A stretch of DNA of 64,000 nt from Acidimicrobiales bacterium (GTDB lineage Bacteria > Actinomycetota > Acidimicrobiia > Acidimicrobiales > Aldehydirespiratoraceae), in assembly GCA_041394245.1 (NCBI GenBank), contig JAWKIR010000002.1, forward strand, positions 1,674,001 to 1,738,000, read 5' to 3'. The notes under the pieces were generated by a model that saw only the letters and a program-made list of their open reading frames with translations, searched no databases and was not told the DNA's origin. Numbering within the stretch: the first letter of the stretch is position 1; each line of letters starts with the position of its first letter. The position numbers and the translations under genes are program-made. Shown here piece by piece: positions 51,831 through 64,000 of this stretch.

Positions 51831-53765
51831 GTGCCCGAAGTCGCTCCGCTCCTCGACGGTCTGACCGACCAGCAGCGCGACGCGGTCACCACTGCGGCGA
51901 ACCCGCTCTGCATCATCGCCGGCGCCGGTTCGGGCAAGACCCGGGTGCTGACCCGACGCATCGCCTGGCATGCGACCGAGGGGTCGATCGACCCCCGCCG
52001 GGTGCTCGCGCTCACGTTCACCCGCCGGGCAGCAGCCGAACTCCGCAGCCGCACCCGTCGCCTCGGACTGCGCGACGAGGTCGCCGCCGGGACCTTCCAT
52101 GCTGCCGCCCTCGCCACGCTCCGCCGGTTCTGGGACCACACCGGACGGACCCACCCCACACTCGTCGAACGACGCGTGGCGTTCCTGGCCAAGACCCACC
52201 CACGCCTCGACCGCGCCACCATCGCGGATCTCGACGCCGAGATCGGCTGGGCCCGCGCCCGACTGATCAACCCGGAGGACTACGGCGAAGCCGCCGCCGC
52301 GGCGAAACGCCGCCCGCCCCGCTCCGCGGACTTCGTCGCGAAGGCCTACGCCTCGTACCAGGCCCAGAAGCACGAACGCCGCATGATCGACTTCGACGAT
52401 GTGCTCGCCCTCTGCCACGCGACCATGCGCAGGGAGACCTCGTTCGCCGACGCCCAGCGGTGGCGCCACCGCCACCTCTTCGTCGACGAGTTCCAGGACG
52501 TCAACCCGCTCCAGTTCGCACTCCTGCAGTCGATGCTCGGCCCGGAGTCGACGCTCGTGGTGGTGGGCGATCCCGACCAGGCGATCTACGGATGGAACGG
52601 CGCCGAACCCGAGTTCCTCGACAACATCGACGATCACCTTCCCGGCATCGCCGTCGTGCACCTCCGCACCAACTTCCGATCGACTCCCGAGATCCTCGCC
52701 ACGGCCGGTCGGGTGCTCGGCAAGGAACCACAGCCCGCTGCCCGTTTCCGGGGCGATCCGCCGACGCTCACCGCGTGCGGACTCGACGACGAGGCGGCAA
52801 CCGTGGCGCTGGCGGTCCGGGCCCGTCACAAGCCGGGCGCGCCCTGGCGACACCAGGCCGTGCTCGCCCGCACCAACGCCCAGCTGCCGGTGCTGCGCAA
52901 CGCCCTCGAGGCCGCCGGCATCCCCACCCGCAGTCGTGGTGAGGGAGCCCTGCTCCGACGCCCCGAGATCATCGACCTCCTCGACCGCTGGCCCAAGGCG
53001 GGCGGCCTGTCGGCGGCCCTGGCCGACGAGCAGACCTCCCATGCGGCCGACCCACCGACCCTCGACCCGGAGCGGGCGGCGATGGTCGCCGCATTCCTCG
53101 ATCTCGCCCGCGGCCACCTCGTGCTCGAGCCCGATGCCAGCGTCGAGGAGTTCGTGACGGCGCTGCGCCACGACGATCGGATCGGCACCGCCGGCGATGC
53201 CGTCGAGCTGGCGACGTTCCACTCCGCCAAGGGCCTCGAGTGGCCGATCGTCCACATCGTCGGCCTCGAGGACGGCCTCGTCCCCATCGCCTTCGCCCGC
53301 ACGCGTGCGGCCCGCGACGAGGAGCAGCGCCTGCTCTACGTCGCCGTGACCCGAGCGGAGAGAGAACTCCACGCAACCTGGTGCACCGAGCGCACGGTCG
53401 GCGAGAAGGTCCTCGGGCGACCACCGTCGCCATGGCTCGCCGCCTTCGTCGATCCCGACGCCGGGGCTCCCATCGAGTCCCCCCATCTCGACGAACTCCG
53501 GCACCGACTCGGAGACGAGACCCCCGACATCGACCTCACCGATTTCGTCACGCCGATCGTCGAGTCGCTCCATTCCTGGCGGGCCGGTGCCGCCCACGCG
53601 GCGCGGGTCGAGCCGACCGCAGTCCTCTCCGACGACGCGATCCGTCGCATCGCGGAGATCCGTCCGGGGTCGATCGACGAGCTCGCCGCAGTGCCCGGTG
53701 TCGGCCCGGGGAAGGCCCGCCGGTTCGGCGCCCGACTGCTCGAGATCAGCGCAGCTCCGGGCTGA
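51831..53765 (+). CDS. UvrD-like superfamily I DNA helicase with C-terminal HRDC domain
   Basis: This 644-residue helicase starts at a GTG. Motifs: Q-box LTDQQRDAVT, Walker A IIAGAGSGKTRVLTRR, VDEFQDVNPLQ (motif II), DPDQAIYGWNGAEP (motif III), LRTNFRSTPEI (motif IV), TFHSAKGLEWPIVHIVGLEDGLVP (motif V) and RLLYVAVTRAERELH (motif VI). The last about 50 residues (LSDDAIRRIAEIRPGSIDELAAVPGVGPGKARRFG) form an HRDC domain, as in actinobacterial UvrD2. It likely acts in DNA repair. No ligase or nuclease domain is attached. Confidence 0.93.
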   Translation: MPEVAPLLDGLTDQQRDAVTTAANPLCIIAGAGSGKTRVLTRRIAWHATEGSIDPRRVLALTFTRRAAAELRSRTRRLGLRDEVAAGTFHAAALATLRRFWDHTGRTHPTLVERRVAFLAKTHPRLDRATIADLDAEIGWARARLINPEDYGEAAAAAKRRPPRSADFVAKAYASYQAQKHERRMIDFDDVLALCHATMRRETSFADAQRWRHRHLFVDEFQDVNPLQFALLQSMLGPESTLVVVGDPDQAIYGWNGAEPEFLDNIDDHLPGIAVVHLRTNFRSTPEILATAGRVLGKEPQPAARFRGDPPTLTACGLDDEAATVALAVRARHKPGAPWRHQAVLARTNAQLPVLRNALEAAGIPTRSRGEGALLRRPEIIDLLDRWPKAGGLSAALADEQTSHAADPPTLDPERAAMVAAFLDLARGHLVLEPDASVEEFVTALRHDDRIGTAGDAVELATFHSAKGLEWPIVHIVGLEDGLVPIAFARTRAARDEEQRLLYVAVTRAERELHATWCTERTVGEKVLGRPPSPWLAAFVDPDAGAPIESPHLDELRHRLGDETPDIDLTDFVTPIVESLHSWRAGAAHAARVEPTAVLSDDAIRRIAEIRPGSIDELAAVPGVGPGKARRFGARLLEISAAPG

Positions 53766-53782
53766 TCGCCTCGGCGAGCAGA

Positions 53783-55951
53783 TCAGCGAGCGTCGGCGCC
53801 GTCGCTGCGCATCCGGTACGGGTGCGCCACGACCACCACCGTCGCGTCGGACTGCTCGAGCACCGTCTCGACGGTGTTGCCGAGGAAGGGACGGCCGTCG
53901 ACATTGCGCAACTGGGCACCGAGCACCACCAGGTCCGCCGCCTCGGATCGCGCCGCGTCGACGAGCGCGGTGCCGGCGGTGGCGGACTCGCGCACGAGAG
54001 TCCGGGGCTCGATGGCGGACTCGGCGGCGAGGTTCACGGCACCCGCCACGAGCTGTTCGGCGACGGCGAGTTCGGGGTCGCTGTCGCGACCGCGACGTCC
54101 GAAGATCCGAGGCAGGGGCGAGGTCCGGTTGAGCACGTGGGTCAGGACGACCTCGGTGCCGAGCGCGGCCGAGATCGAGAAGGCGACCTCCTGCGCGGAC
54201 CGACTCGAACGCGTGCCCGTGACCGGGACGATCACCCGACCGAACGCGGCCGGGAGCGGACGGTCGAGACCGCGGGCCCTCCGCACGATCACGAGCGGGA
54301 GGGTCGAGCGGAGCAGGAGTTCGTCGACCATCGGCGAGTAGAGCTGACCCTCGTGGCGCTCCGCGACACCGACCGCGATCACGCCGTAGCCGAGGAGCGA
54401 CTCGGCCAGGATCTCGCCGGCGACGTCGGTTCCCTTGACCTGACGATGATCGATCTCGCGTTCGTCGAGCACCGCCTCGACCACGGAGATGTCGGGCCAC
54501 TCGCCCCGCTCGCTCACCGACACGATCGTCGCCGGTGCCTCGGGGGGCCACACGAACTGGACCAGTTGGGCCGCCGCGATCGAGGCCGCCTCGCCCCGGG
54601 AAGGAAGGAGGATCCGCGACGACTTCACCACCAGGTTTCGACTGAGCGCCTCCTCGCGTTCGAGACGGCGCTGTTCATCGGGTGATCCCAGCCAGTCGCG
54701 CACGGCGATGCGCAAGCTGACCGCGGCGAACACCGAGGTGACCAGCGGCACGATCACGATCACCGTGTAGGCGGTCTCGTTGAAGACGCCGAGGGAGAGG
54801 CCGACCGATGCGATCACGATCTCGAGGGCTCCTCGGGCGTTGAGGCCCGCCCCCAGAGCGGTCGCGGCGCGATTGCTCTGCCCTGCGAGTCGCGCCCCGA
54901 CGAACGCGCCGGCGAACTTCGCCACGATCGCGACGGCGACGACCACGCCGGCCCAGAACAGCGCGTCGCCCTCGCGCAACAGACCCAGATCGACCCGCAG
55001 ACCCGCGGTGGCGAAGAACACCGGCGCAAGGAACGTGGTCGTCAGCGACTCGATGTGATCGAGAACTTCGGGCTGCTGGAAGCGCGACCGGTGCAGCACG
55101 ACGCCGGCCACGAACGCACCGAGCACCGCCTCGATCCCGAGGGCCTGGGTGGCGACGCCGTAGGCGAGCATCGTGAACACGGCGACGGTCATGGCACCCG
55201 ACAGGTTGGGACCGTCGCGACGCACCCACCGAAGGGCGCGGTCGACGACCCGCTGCCCGACCGTCATGGCCAGGGCGAGGAAGGCACCGAGGCCGAGCAC
55301 CGTCTTCAGCACGGCCGACAACGACACGGATCCCGAGGTGGCGAAGCCGGTGAAGACGGCGAGCATGACCCACCCGACGACATCGTTGGCCATGCCCGCG
55401 GCGACCGTGATCTGGCCGAAGTCGCGGCGCATGAGGCCCAACTCGGAGAGGATCTTGGCGATCACCGCGAGCGCGGAGACCGAAAGTGCCGCGGCCACGA
55501 AGAGGGCGAACACGGTGCGGTCGGCATCGTCGCCGATGAACGTCTCAGGAAGGAGGAGCCCGACGGCGAGGCCGCCGATCAGCGGCACGACGAGGCTGAA
55601 TCCCGTGACCAGCGCGGCGGCGCGACCGAGTCGCCGGACCAGCGCGAGGTCGGTCTCGAATCCGGCTGTGACGAGGAGCAGCGCGACGCCGAGCCAGCTG
55701 ACGGCCAAGAGCGCGCCCGAGGAGATCTCGTGATCGGGAAGGAACCACTCGAAACCGTCGCCCCAGACCCGACCGAAGATCGACGGGCCGAGGATGACGC
55801 CCGCCGCGAGCTGCCCGATGACCGACGGGAGGTTGATCCGGCGCATGAGCGATCCGCAGATCCGCGCCATCCCGACGAGCACCAGGAGCTGGGTCCAGAA
55901 GACGAGGAGCTCGTGCTCGTCGAGAGGGGTCAGCACGGACTCACCGAGCAC
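53783..55951 (-). CDS. CPA2-type (Kef-like) cation/proton antiporter with two USP domains
   Basis: This 722-residue protein has about 12 helices (residues 15-410) of the sodium/proton exchanger fold, with the VLGAFVAGVVLHRS and LNARGALEIVIA motifs. A long cytosolic part follows with two universal-stress-like domains, about 450-570 and 575-715. The second retains the nucleotide-binding pattern LVVLGAQLRNVDGRPFLGNTVETVL. Such proteins exchange K+ or Na+ for protons, with the USP domains possibly sensing ATP or stress. The start is a GTG at 55951, overlapping xth by 11 bases. Confidence 0.9.
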   Translation of the reverse strand: MLGESVLTPLDEHELLVFWTQLLVLVGMARICGSLMRRINLPSVIGQLAAGVILGPSIFGRVWGDGFEWFLPDHEISSGALLAVSWLGVALLLVTAGFETDLALVRRLGRAAALVTGFSLVVPLIGGLAVGLLLPETFIGDDADRTVFALFVAAALSVSALAVIAKILSELGLMRRDFGQITVAAGMANDVVGWVMLAVFTGFATSGSVSLSAVLKTVLGLGAFLALAMTVGQRVVDRALRWVRRDGPNLSGAMTVAVFTMLAYGVATQALGIEAVLGAFVAGVVLHRSRFQQPEVLDHIESLTTTFLAPVFFATAGLRVDLGLLREGDALFWAGVVVAVAIVAKFAGAFVGARLAGQSNRAATALGAGLNARGALEIVIASVGLSLGVFNETAYTVIVIVPLVTSVFAAVSLRIAVRDWLGSPDEQRRLEREEALSRNLVVKSSRILLPSRGEAASIAAAQLVQFVWPPEAPATIVSVSERGEWPDISVVEAVLDEREIDHRQVKGTDVAGEILAESLLGYGVIAVGVAERHEGQLYSPMVDELLLRSTLPLVIVRRARGLDRPLPAAFGRVIVPVTGTRSSRSAQEVAFSISAALGTEVVLTHVLNRTSPLPRIFGRRGRDSDPELAVAEQLVAGAVNLAAESAIEPRTLVRESATAGTALVDAARSEAADLVVLGAQLRNVDGRPFLGNTVETVLEQSDATVVVVAHPYRMRSDGADAR

Positions 55952-56723
55952 CGTCGATCAACACCGGAGCATGGTCGCTCGGTGGATCGTCCTTGGGCCC
56001 CTTGCGCTCGTTGCGATCGACGAGCGCGGTGTCGATGCCGTCGGCCACGCTGCGAGTGGCGAGCACGAGATCGATGCGCATGCCCATCTTCTTGTGGAAG
56101 TTGCCGCCGCGATAGTCCCACCACGAGAAGAGGCCGTCATCGGCATGGTGTTCGCGGAACACGTCGATCAGGCCCCAATCGAGGAGCATCGCGATCTTCT
56201 CGCGCTCAGCGGCGCTGGTATGGGTCTGGTCGACGAACTTCGACGGGTCGTAGACGTCGCGGTCGTCGGGCGCGATGTTGAAGTCGCCGCACACGACGAC
56301 ATCGTCGGACGGGCGACACTGGCCATCGAGGTCGGCATGGAGCCGATCGAGCCACCGGAGCTTGTACTGATAGTGCTCGTGGTCGAGGGAACGGCCGTTG
56401 GGGATGTAGCACGACGCGATCCGGACACCGCCGCAGGTGGCCCACGCCACGCGGGCCTCGGGGTCGGGAGCCTCACCGTCACCGAACCCCGCGATCGGCT
56501 CGTCGAGTCCCACCCGGCTGAGAATGGCCACACCGTTCCAACGACCCTCGCCGTGATGGAACGACTCGTAGCCGAGGGCCTCGAACGCGAGCGCGGGAAA
56601 GGCGTCGTCGGCGAGCTTGGTCTCCTGGAGGCAGAGCACGTCCGGCTCGAAGGTTCGGAGCCAGCGCTCGACTCGTCCGAGCCGGGCGTTGAGCGAGTTG
56701 ACGTTCCACGTGACGATCCGCAC
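55941..56723 (-). CDS. xth: Exodeoxyribonuclease III
   Basis: This 260-residue enzyme is the AP endonuclease/3'-5' exonuclease of base-excision repair. It begins MRIVTWNVNSLNARLGRVERWL (from GTG 56723), with LCLQETKLAD (Mg ligand Glu), VVCGDFNIAPDDRDVYDP and the C-terminal catalytic PPSDHAPVLID. YRGGNFHKKMGMRIDLVLAT is the expected substrate-binding segment. It is upstream of the antiporter gene and probably co-transcribed. Confidence 0.95.
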   Translation of the reverse strand: MRIVTWNVNSLNARLGRVERWLRTFEPDVLCLQETKLADDAFPALAFEALGYESFHHGEGRWNGVAILSRVGLDEPIAGFGDGEAPDPEARVAWATCGGVRIASCYIPNGRSLDHEHYQYKLRWLDRLHADLDGQCRPSDDVVVCGDFNIAPDDRDVYDPSKFVDQTHTSAAEREKIAMLLDWGLIDVFREHHADDGLFSWWDYRGGNFHKKMGMRIDLVLATRSVADGIDTALVDRNERKGPKDDPPSDHAPVLIDGAR

Positions 56724-56799
56724 GGCGGCACCCTACCCGGCTCGTGTTCGCCGGATCGCCTCCCCCGCCACCGCCGCTGAATCGTCGTAGACTCCCCCC

Positions 56800-60585
<3,786 letters not shown>

Positions 60586-60598
60586 CCCGTCGGGCCGA

Positions 60599-61324
60599 CT
60601 ACCCCGGCCCGGCTCCCAGGACGGCCGCGCACAGGGCCAGACCCCAACTCGCCAACGAACCGATGACGACGTACTCGGTCGTCTCCTGGATCCGACTCTT
60701 CTGATTGAGTTCAGGGAACCGGAGCAGCGACTTCGCCGCAACGACGAAGCCGGCGATCGTCGGCGCACCGGCGATCAACGAGCCGAAGATCACCAGACGC
60801 TCGATCGGGCCGATCACCCGCCCGCCCTTGACCGAGTCGTCCGGGGCATCGTGGACCCGGACCCCTTCGAGTGCGAGCACGAGGCGCACCACACTGTTGG
60901 CCGTGGCCACCAGCATGAGACCGAGGCCGATGACGACCAGGGCGCGGTCGTCGCCCGTCGACTGCAGCACCGGGATCCGGAGGTCCTCCCAGATCCACTG
61001 CCATTGCCCGCCGTCGGCGATGTCGACCCGACTGTCGAACACCACGGCAGCGGCGAGTCCGACACCGAGATGGGCGAGGGGCCACGCCGCGGCGACCTCG
61101 CGACGGCGCAGCTCCTGCCATCCCGCGACGATCGCCACGCTGAGGGAGAGCACGCCGAAGAACGCGACCGTGTCCTGGCCGGTGAGTGCGGCGCAGATGC
61201 CGCCGACGATCACGGCCACGAGCGTCGCGAGGACGACCGCCCTCGGCGTGCGCGGTTCACCGGTCAGCCCGTGGACGAGGTCGCCGGCCGCGACTGCGAT
61301 GAGGATGACCGCGAACGTGCTCAC
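60599..61324 (-). CDS. Membrane protein partner of SatD-like regulator
   Basis: This 241-residue protein begins at a GTG that overlaps the SatD-like stop by four bases. It has about eight hydrophobic segments. IGPIERLVIFGSLIAGAPTIAGFVVAAKSLLRFPEL and IQETTEYVVIGSLASWGLAL near the C-terminus recall the membrane proteins paired with SatD. Its function is unknown. Confidence 0.75.
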   Translation of the reverse strand: MSTFAVILIAVAAGDLVHGLTGEPRTPRAVVLATLVAVIVGGICAALTGQDTVAFFGVLSLSVAIVAGWQELRRREVAAAWPLAHLGVGLAAAVVFDSRVDIADGGQWQWIWEDLRIPVLQSTGDDRALVVIGLGLMLVATANSVVRLVLALEGVRVHDAPDDSVKGGRVIGPIERLVIFGSLIAGAPTIAGFVVAAKSLLRFPELNQKSRIQETTEYVVIGSLASWGLALCAAVLGAGPG

Positions 61325-62097
61325 GCCGACAAGCTTCCCAGGGCGTGGGTCAACTCGCGAAGATGATTCCGGGATCGCCGCATCGACACCGAGTTGGCGG
61401 CCACCCCGAGCCGTTCGGCCAGCGGTGCGGTGGGTCCGCCCGCGAGGTCGTGGAGCACCACGAGCGCGTCCTGCGCGTCGAGCAGACCGAGGTTGCGGTC
61501 GAGGAGCGCGAGATAGCTGTCGAGCAGCGGGCCCGGCACGACGTCGAGCGGACGGGGTGCAGGCAATCCCGGCGCCGTGGCGGCACGGTCGTCGGGCGCA
61601 CTGTTGTCGGGCGTACTGTCGTCCGCAGCGCCCCGAGGAAGGTCGGCGGCCGTGCGGCGCTCGTAGCCGGCCCACGCGGTGGAGTCGGCGACTGCATCGA
61701 GGGCGGCCCGGGCCCGCCACCAGGCGGGGCCGTCCTGGGCCAACGGTGCGCGCGCCGGATCTCTGACCACGATGGCGCCCCATCCGATGCCGGCTCGAGC
61801 GTCGATCCCTTCGACCCGAAGGAGCAGGCGCAACTCGGCCACGAGGCGCAGCGCGGCGAGCACCGAGGAACAGGTCGCCTGCATCTCATCACCCACCGTG
61901 ATCGCGAGCGGGTCGAGGACCTCGCCGGGACGGCCGGCCGCACGTTCACCGACAGCCGCCACCGCCGCCAGGAGGTGGTCCTGCAACTCGGCGCGCGACG
62001 GTGCAGCTCGCGACTCGACCACGTCGATGATCACGGCGGCGTAGCCGGTGTGGGCCGGGAACTCATGAATGGCTGGAGATGTACCTGACCTCACCAT
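61321..62097 (-). CDS. SatD family protein with C-terminal helix-turn-helix
   Basis: This 258-residue protein starts GYAAVIIDVVESRAAPSRAELQDHLLAAV and continues with ITVGDEMQATCSSVLAALRLVAELRLLLR and ARAGIGWGAIV. This is the SatD/nucleotide-cyclase-like alpha/beta domain found in two-gene operons. After a low-complexity linker (about 145-180), residues 205-255 form a helix-turn-helix (PLAERLGVAANSVSMRRSRNHLRELTHAL) that could bind the palindromes at its promoter. The ATG at 62097 is at or near the predicted transcription start. Confidence 0.78.
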   Translation of the reverse strand: MVRSGTSPAIHEFPAHTGYAAVIIDVVESRAAPSRAELQDHLLAAVAAVGERAAGRPGEVLDPLAITVGDEMQATCSSVLAALRLVAELRLLLRVEGIDARAGIGWGAIVVRDPARAPLAQDGPAWWRARAALDAVADSTAWAGYERRTAADLPRGAADDSTPDNSAPDDRAATAPGLPAPRPLDVVPGPLLDSYLALLDRNLGLLDAQDALVVLHDLAGGPTAPLAERLGVAANSVSMRRSRNHLRELTHALGSLSA

Positions 62098-62134
62098 AAT
62101 GGTGAGTTTAATCTCACCTCCAGCTTGATTTCAA
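62090..62134 (-). promoter_or_regulatory. Likely leaderless promoter with overlapping operator palindromes for the SatD operon
   Basis: On the minus strand, TTGAAA (62129-62134) and TAAACT (62105-62110) are 18 bases apart, a good -35/-10 pair. Only seven bases separate the -10 from the ATG at 62097, so the transcript would begin at or next to the start codon. Two overlapping inverted repeats cover the -10 and the start: CTCACCAT-A-ATGGTGAG (62090-62106) and GGTGAG-TTTAAT-CTCACC (62101-62118). They share one half-site. This layout suggests repression by a dimer, possibly SatD itself. Confidence 0.6.
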
Positions 62135-62141
62135 CCGAATC

Positions 62142-62777
62142 TCAATCTGTGAGTGAGAATCCGACCACCGATTCGAGCTCCGCCAGTGCCCGGGCGGGAT
62201 CGACGACCTTGATCGTCGTCATCCCCATCGCCCTGGCCGGTTTGAGATTGACGCCCAGATCATCGAGGAACACACACTCGTCGGGCCGCACTCCCAGTCG
62301 TTCACAGGCGATCTCGTAGAAGCGCGGTTCGGGCTTGCGCACACCGACGACGCTCGACTCGACGACCTCGTCGAACATCTCGAAGATCGCGTCGAGATCA
62401 CCCCGGGCATCATGTGCGCCTCCTGCGGCCGGATCGCGGAAGTTGTTGGTGAGCATCGCGGTCTTGAGCCGCTCCCCGCACCGCCGCACCGCCTCGACCA
62501 TCTCAGGACGGACATGTCCCCTGAGCGCGTCGAGAACTCGACGGGCATCGACGACGTGGCCGAGCGCGGCCGCCTCCTGCTCGAACACTTCGGCGAACCC
62601 GACGGGGTCGAGTTCGCCGCGCTCGAATCGGGCCCAGGCGTTGACATCGGGGTTGGTCGCGTTGATGCCGCGGATGGTGTCGGGAGCAAGCCCCGCCTCG
62701 GCCTCGTAGGCGTTGAATGCGTCGAAGGGGCTCGAGAGGATCACGCCCCCGAAATCGAACAGAGCTGCACAGATCAC
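62142..62777 (-). CDS. HAD-superfamily hydrolase (sEH-N/ACAD10-type)
   Basis: This 211-residue protein begins MICAALFDFGGVI. The catalytic D-x-D motif is D-F-G: the first Asp is the nucleophile and the second is Gly. The same is seen in soluble epoxide hydrolase N-domains and ACAD10-like HADs. Motif II is MLTNNF, and motifs III/IV are VGVRKPEPRFYEIACERL and CVFLDDLGVNL. The likely activity is a phosphatase with altered mechanism. It is transcribed in the same direction as the SatD operon, 45 bases upstream. Confidence 0.87.
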   Translation of the reverse strand: MICAALFDFGGVILSSPFDAFNAYEAEAGLAPDTIRGINATNPDVNAWARFERGELDPVGFAEVFEQEAAALGHVVDARRVLDALRGHVRPEMVEAVRRCGERLKTAMLTNNFRDPAAGGAHDARGDLDAIFEMFDEVVESSVVGVRKPEPRFYEIACERLGVRPDECVFLDDLGVNLKPARAMGMTTIKVVDPARALAELESVVGFSLTD

Positions 62778-62812
62778 GGCTGCACCCTAGGACGCGTGAT
62801 TGACTGGCCCTC

Positions 62813-64000
62813 ATGTCCAAAGGCGCACCCGCCCACAAGCACGCTGTCATCGACGGATCGAATCTCGCGACCGAAGGCCGCAAGGAGCCGAGCCTCGCCC
62901 AACTCGACGAGGCTGTCCGCGCCATCAGCGCCGAGTACAAGTTCTCGCAGATCACCGTGATCGTCGACGCAACCTTCGAACACCGCGTCGCCGCGTCGGA
63001 GACCAAAGCGGCCCGCAAGGCCATCGACGAGAACGACATCCTCACGCCACCGGCAGGGGTGATCGGCCGAGGCGACGCGTTCATCCTCCAGGTCGCCGAC
63101 CGAGCCGATGCCGTCGTGTTCTCGAACGACTCCTTCCAGGAGTTCCACGGAACCTACAAGTGGCTCTTCGACGAGGGCCGCCTCATCGGCGGCAAGCCCG
63201 TCCCCGGCGTCGGCTGGATCTATGTCGCCCGCTCGCCGGTGCGCGGCCCGGTGAGCCGTCGCGCCACCGCAGAAGGCCGACGAGCCGAGAAACCGAAGAC
63301 CGAGGCCGCGTCCGACTCCACGTCCGGGAGCAGGCGGAGAGCGGCAAGCCGAGCCGAGTCGGCGACCAACGCCGATGTCGAGTCGAAGCCGGCGTCTCGC
63401 ACCAGGAAGGCGGCGGCCCCGCCTCCGACCACACGTCGTTCCACGCCCAAGGCGACCGCATCGAGCGAGGGCAGCAACGACCCGACGACCTGGAAGACGT
63501 TCAAGGCCGACTTCCCCGTCGGGAGCACGATCGCCGCGCAGGTCGACCGGTTCTCGTCGCACGGTGCCTACGGGTCGGTCGACGACGTCATCATCTACCT
63601 CCCCAACCGCCTGCTCGGTGATCCTCCACCGACCAAGGCCCGCGACGTGATCGAGTTGGGCGACACGGTCGATTTCGTGATCCACCGCTACGACGACGAG
63701 CGATACGGCGTCGATGCGGGGCTGGTGCCCGTGCCGGGCGGCGAGCGATCGGCACCGCGTCCAGCGAAGAAGGCGACCGCCAAACGGGCCACGGCCAAGA
63801 AGGCGACCACCGCGAAGAAGGCGCCGGCCAAGAAGACGCCGGCCAAGCGGGCGACCGCCAAGAAGGCGCCGGCCAAGCGGGCGACCACCAAGCGGGCGCC
63901 GGCCAAGAAGGCAACCGCGGTGAAGGCGACCACTGCGAAAGCCACGACCAAGAAGGCGACCACCGCGAAGAAGGCCACCGCGAAGAAGGCGCCGGCCCGG
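62813..64000 (+). CDS. NYN/PIN-type nuclease with S1-like domain and lysine/alanine-rich tail (partial, runs off right edge)
   Basis: From an ATG at 62813 the frame is open to the window end, 396 codons. Residues 8-142 look like an NYN/Zc3h12a-type RNase: HAVIDGSNLATEGRK with D14, VIVDATFEHR (D52), GVIGRGDAFILQVADRADA (D88) and VVFSNDSFQEF (D106). The acidic residues fit a metal-dependent RNase. A basic Ser/Arg linker follows. Residues 228-310 look like an S1/OB-fold (FPVGSTIAAQVDRFSSHGAYGSVDDVIIYLP). From about 316 to the edge the protein is repeats of the type KKATAKRA/KKAPAKR, as in histone H1-like tails. The end lies outside the window. Confidence 0.8.
   Translation, partial: MSKGAPAHKHAVIDGSNLATEGRKEPSLAQLDEAVRAISAEYKFSQITVIVDATFEHRVAASETKAARKAIDENDILTPPAGVIGRGDAFILQVADRADAVVFSNDSFQEFHGTYKWLFDEGRLIGGKPVPGVGWIYVARSPVRGPVSRRATAEGRRAEKPKTEAASDSTSGSRRRAASRAESATNADVESKPASRTRKAAAPPPTTRRSTPKATASSEGSNDPTTWKTFKADFPVGSTIAAQVDRFSSHGAYGSVDDVIIYLPNRLLGDPPPTKARDVIELGDTVDFVIHRYDDERYGVDAGLVPVPGGERSAPRPAKKATAKRATAKKATTAKKAPAKKTPAKRATAKKAPAKRATTKRAPAKKATAVKATTAKATTKKATTAKKATAKKAPAR

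Overview
This is a gene-dense, high-GC stretch of a bacterial chromosome with no tRNA, rRNA, phage, insertion sequence or CRISPR array, and no gene-free interval longer than about 160 bases. The gene set points to an actinobacterium: a fused Kgd-type 2-oxoglutarate dehydrogenase, FurA-KatG, a SepIVA/DivIVA-like protein beside coaD and yceD, an MhuD-like monooxygenase, F420-type luciferase-like proteins and frequent GTG starts. An aerobic Acidimicrobiia-like lineage fits best, but this is inferred from gene content and order, not from a marker-gene search.

Region 1 (1-9992) is a respiratory locus. The minus strand encodes a ba3-type heme-copper oxidase (IIa, II and I) followed by an unusual cytochrome b/ferredoxin/MvhD-like fusion that runs off the left edge. 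The divergent plus strand encodes a membrane cytochrome c, a GltD-like FAD/Fe-S oxidoreductase, split cytochrome b (b6-like plus subunit-IV-like), a Rieske protein and a second cytochrome c, all with overlapping ends. A winged-helix-like protein and SURF1 follow on the minus strand. The locus reads as a route from a soluble reductant through quinone to O2, with two iron-sulfur input modules of unclear function.

Region 2 (10001-23836) holds dapB, katG-furA, an M16 peptidase, pnp and rpsO, then a lipoprotein, a YhhN-family protein, a ferredoxin/ferredoxin reductase pair, an SDR, a phosphotransferase and an LLM flavoprotein.

Region 3 (23836-37818) is the housekeeping block fakA, recG, rsmD, coaD, sepIVA-like, yceD, rpmF, plsX, acpP, rnc, mutM-like and smc, all on the minus strand. 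Two plus-strand genes interrupt it between recG and rsmD. The mutM-slot protein has lost several catalytic residues.

Region 4 (37819-46636) is more accessory. It has an AbiEi/DUF559 protein bracketed by diverged inverted repeats, ATP-type PEP carboxykinase, a lone Lrp-type RAM domain, an MhuD-like protein, a PIG-L deacetylase, a CoA transferase, a hydrolase, an ApbE protein and an EamA transporter.

Region 5 (46690-64000) starts with a TPP riboswitch controlling thiBPQ. It continues with GNAT, PH-SHOCT and metallopeptidase genes, a UvrD-like helicase, a Kef-USP antiporter with xth, kgd, a SatD/membrane-protein pair with a leaderless-looking promoter, a HAD hydrolase, and an NYN nuclease with an S1-like domain and a lysine/alanine-rich tail that runs off the right edge.
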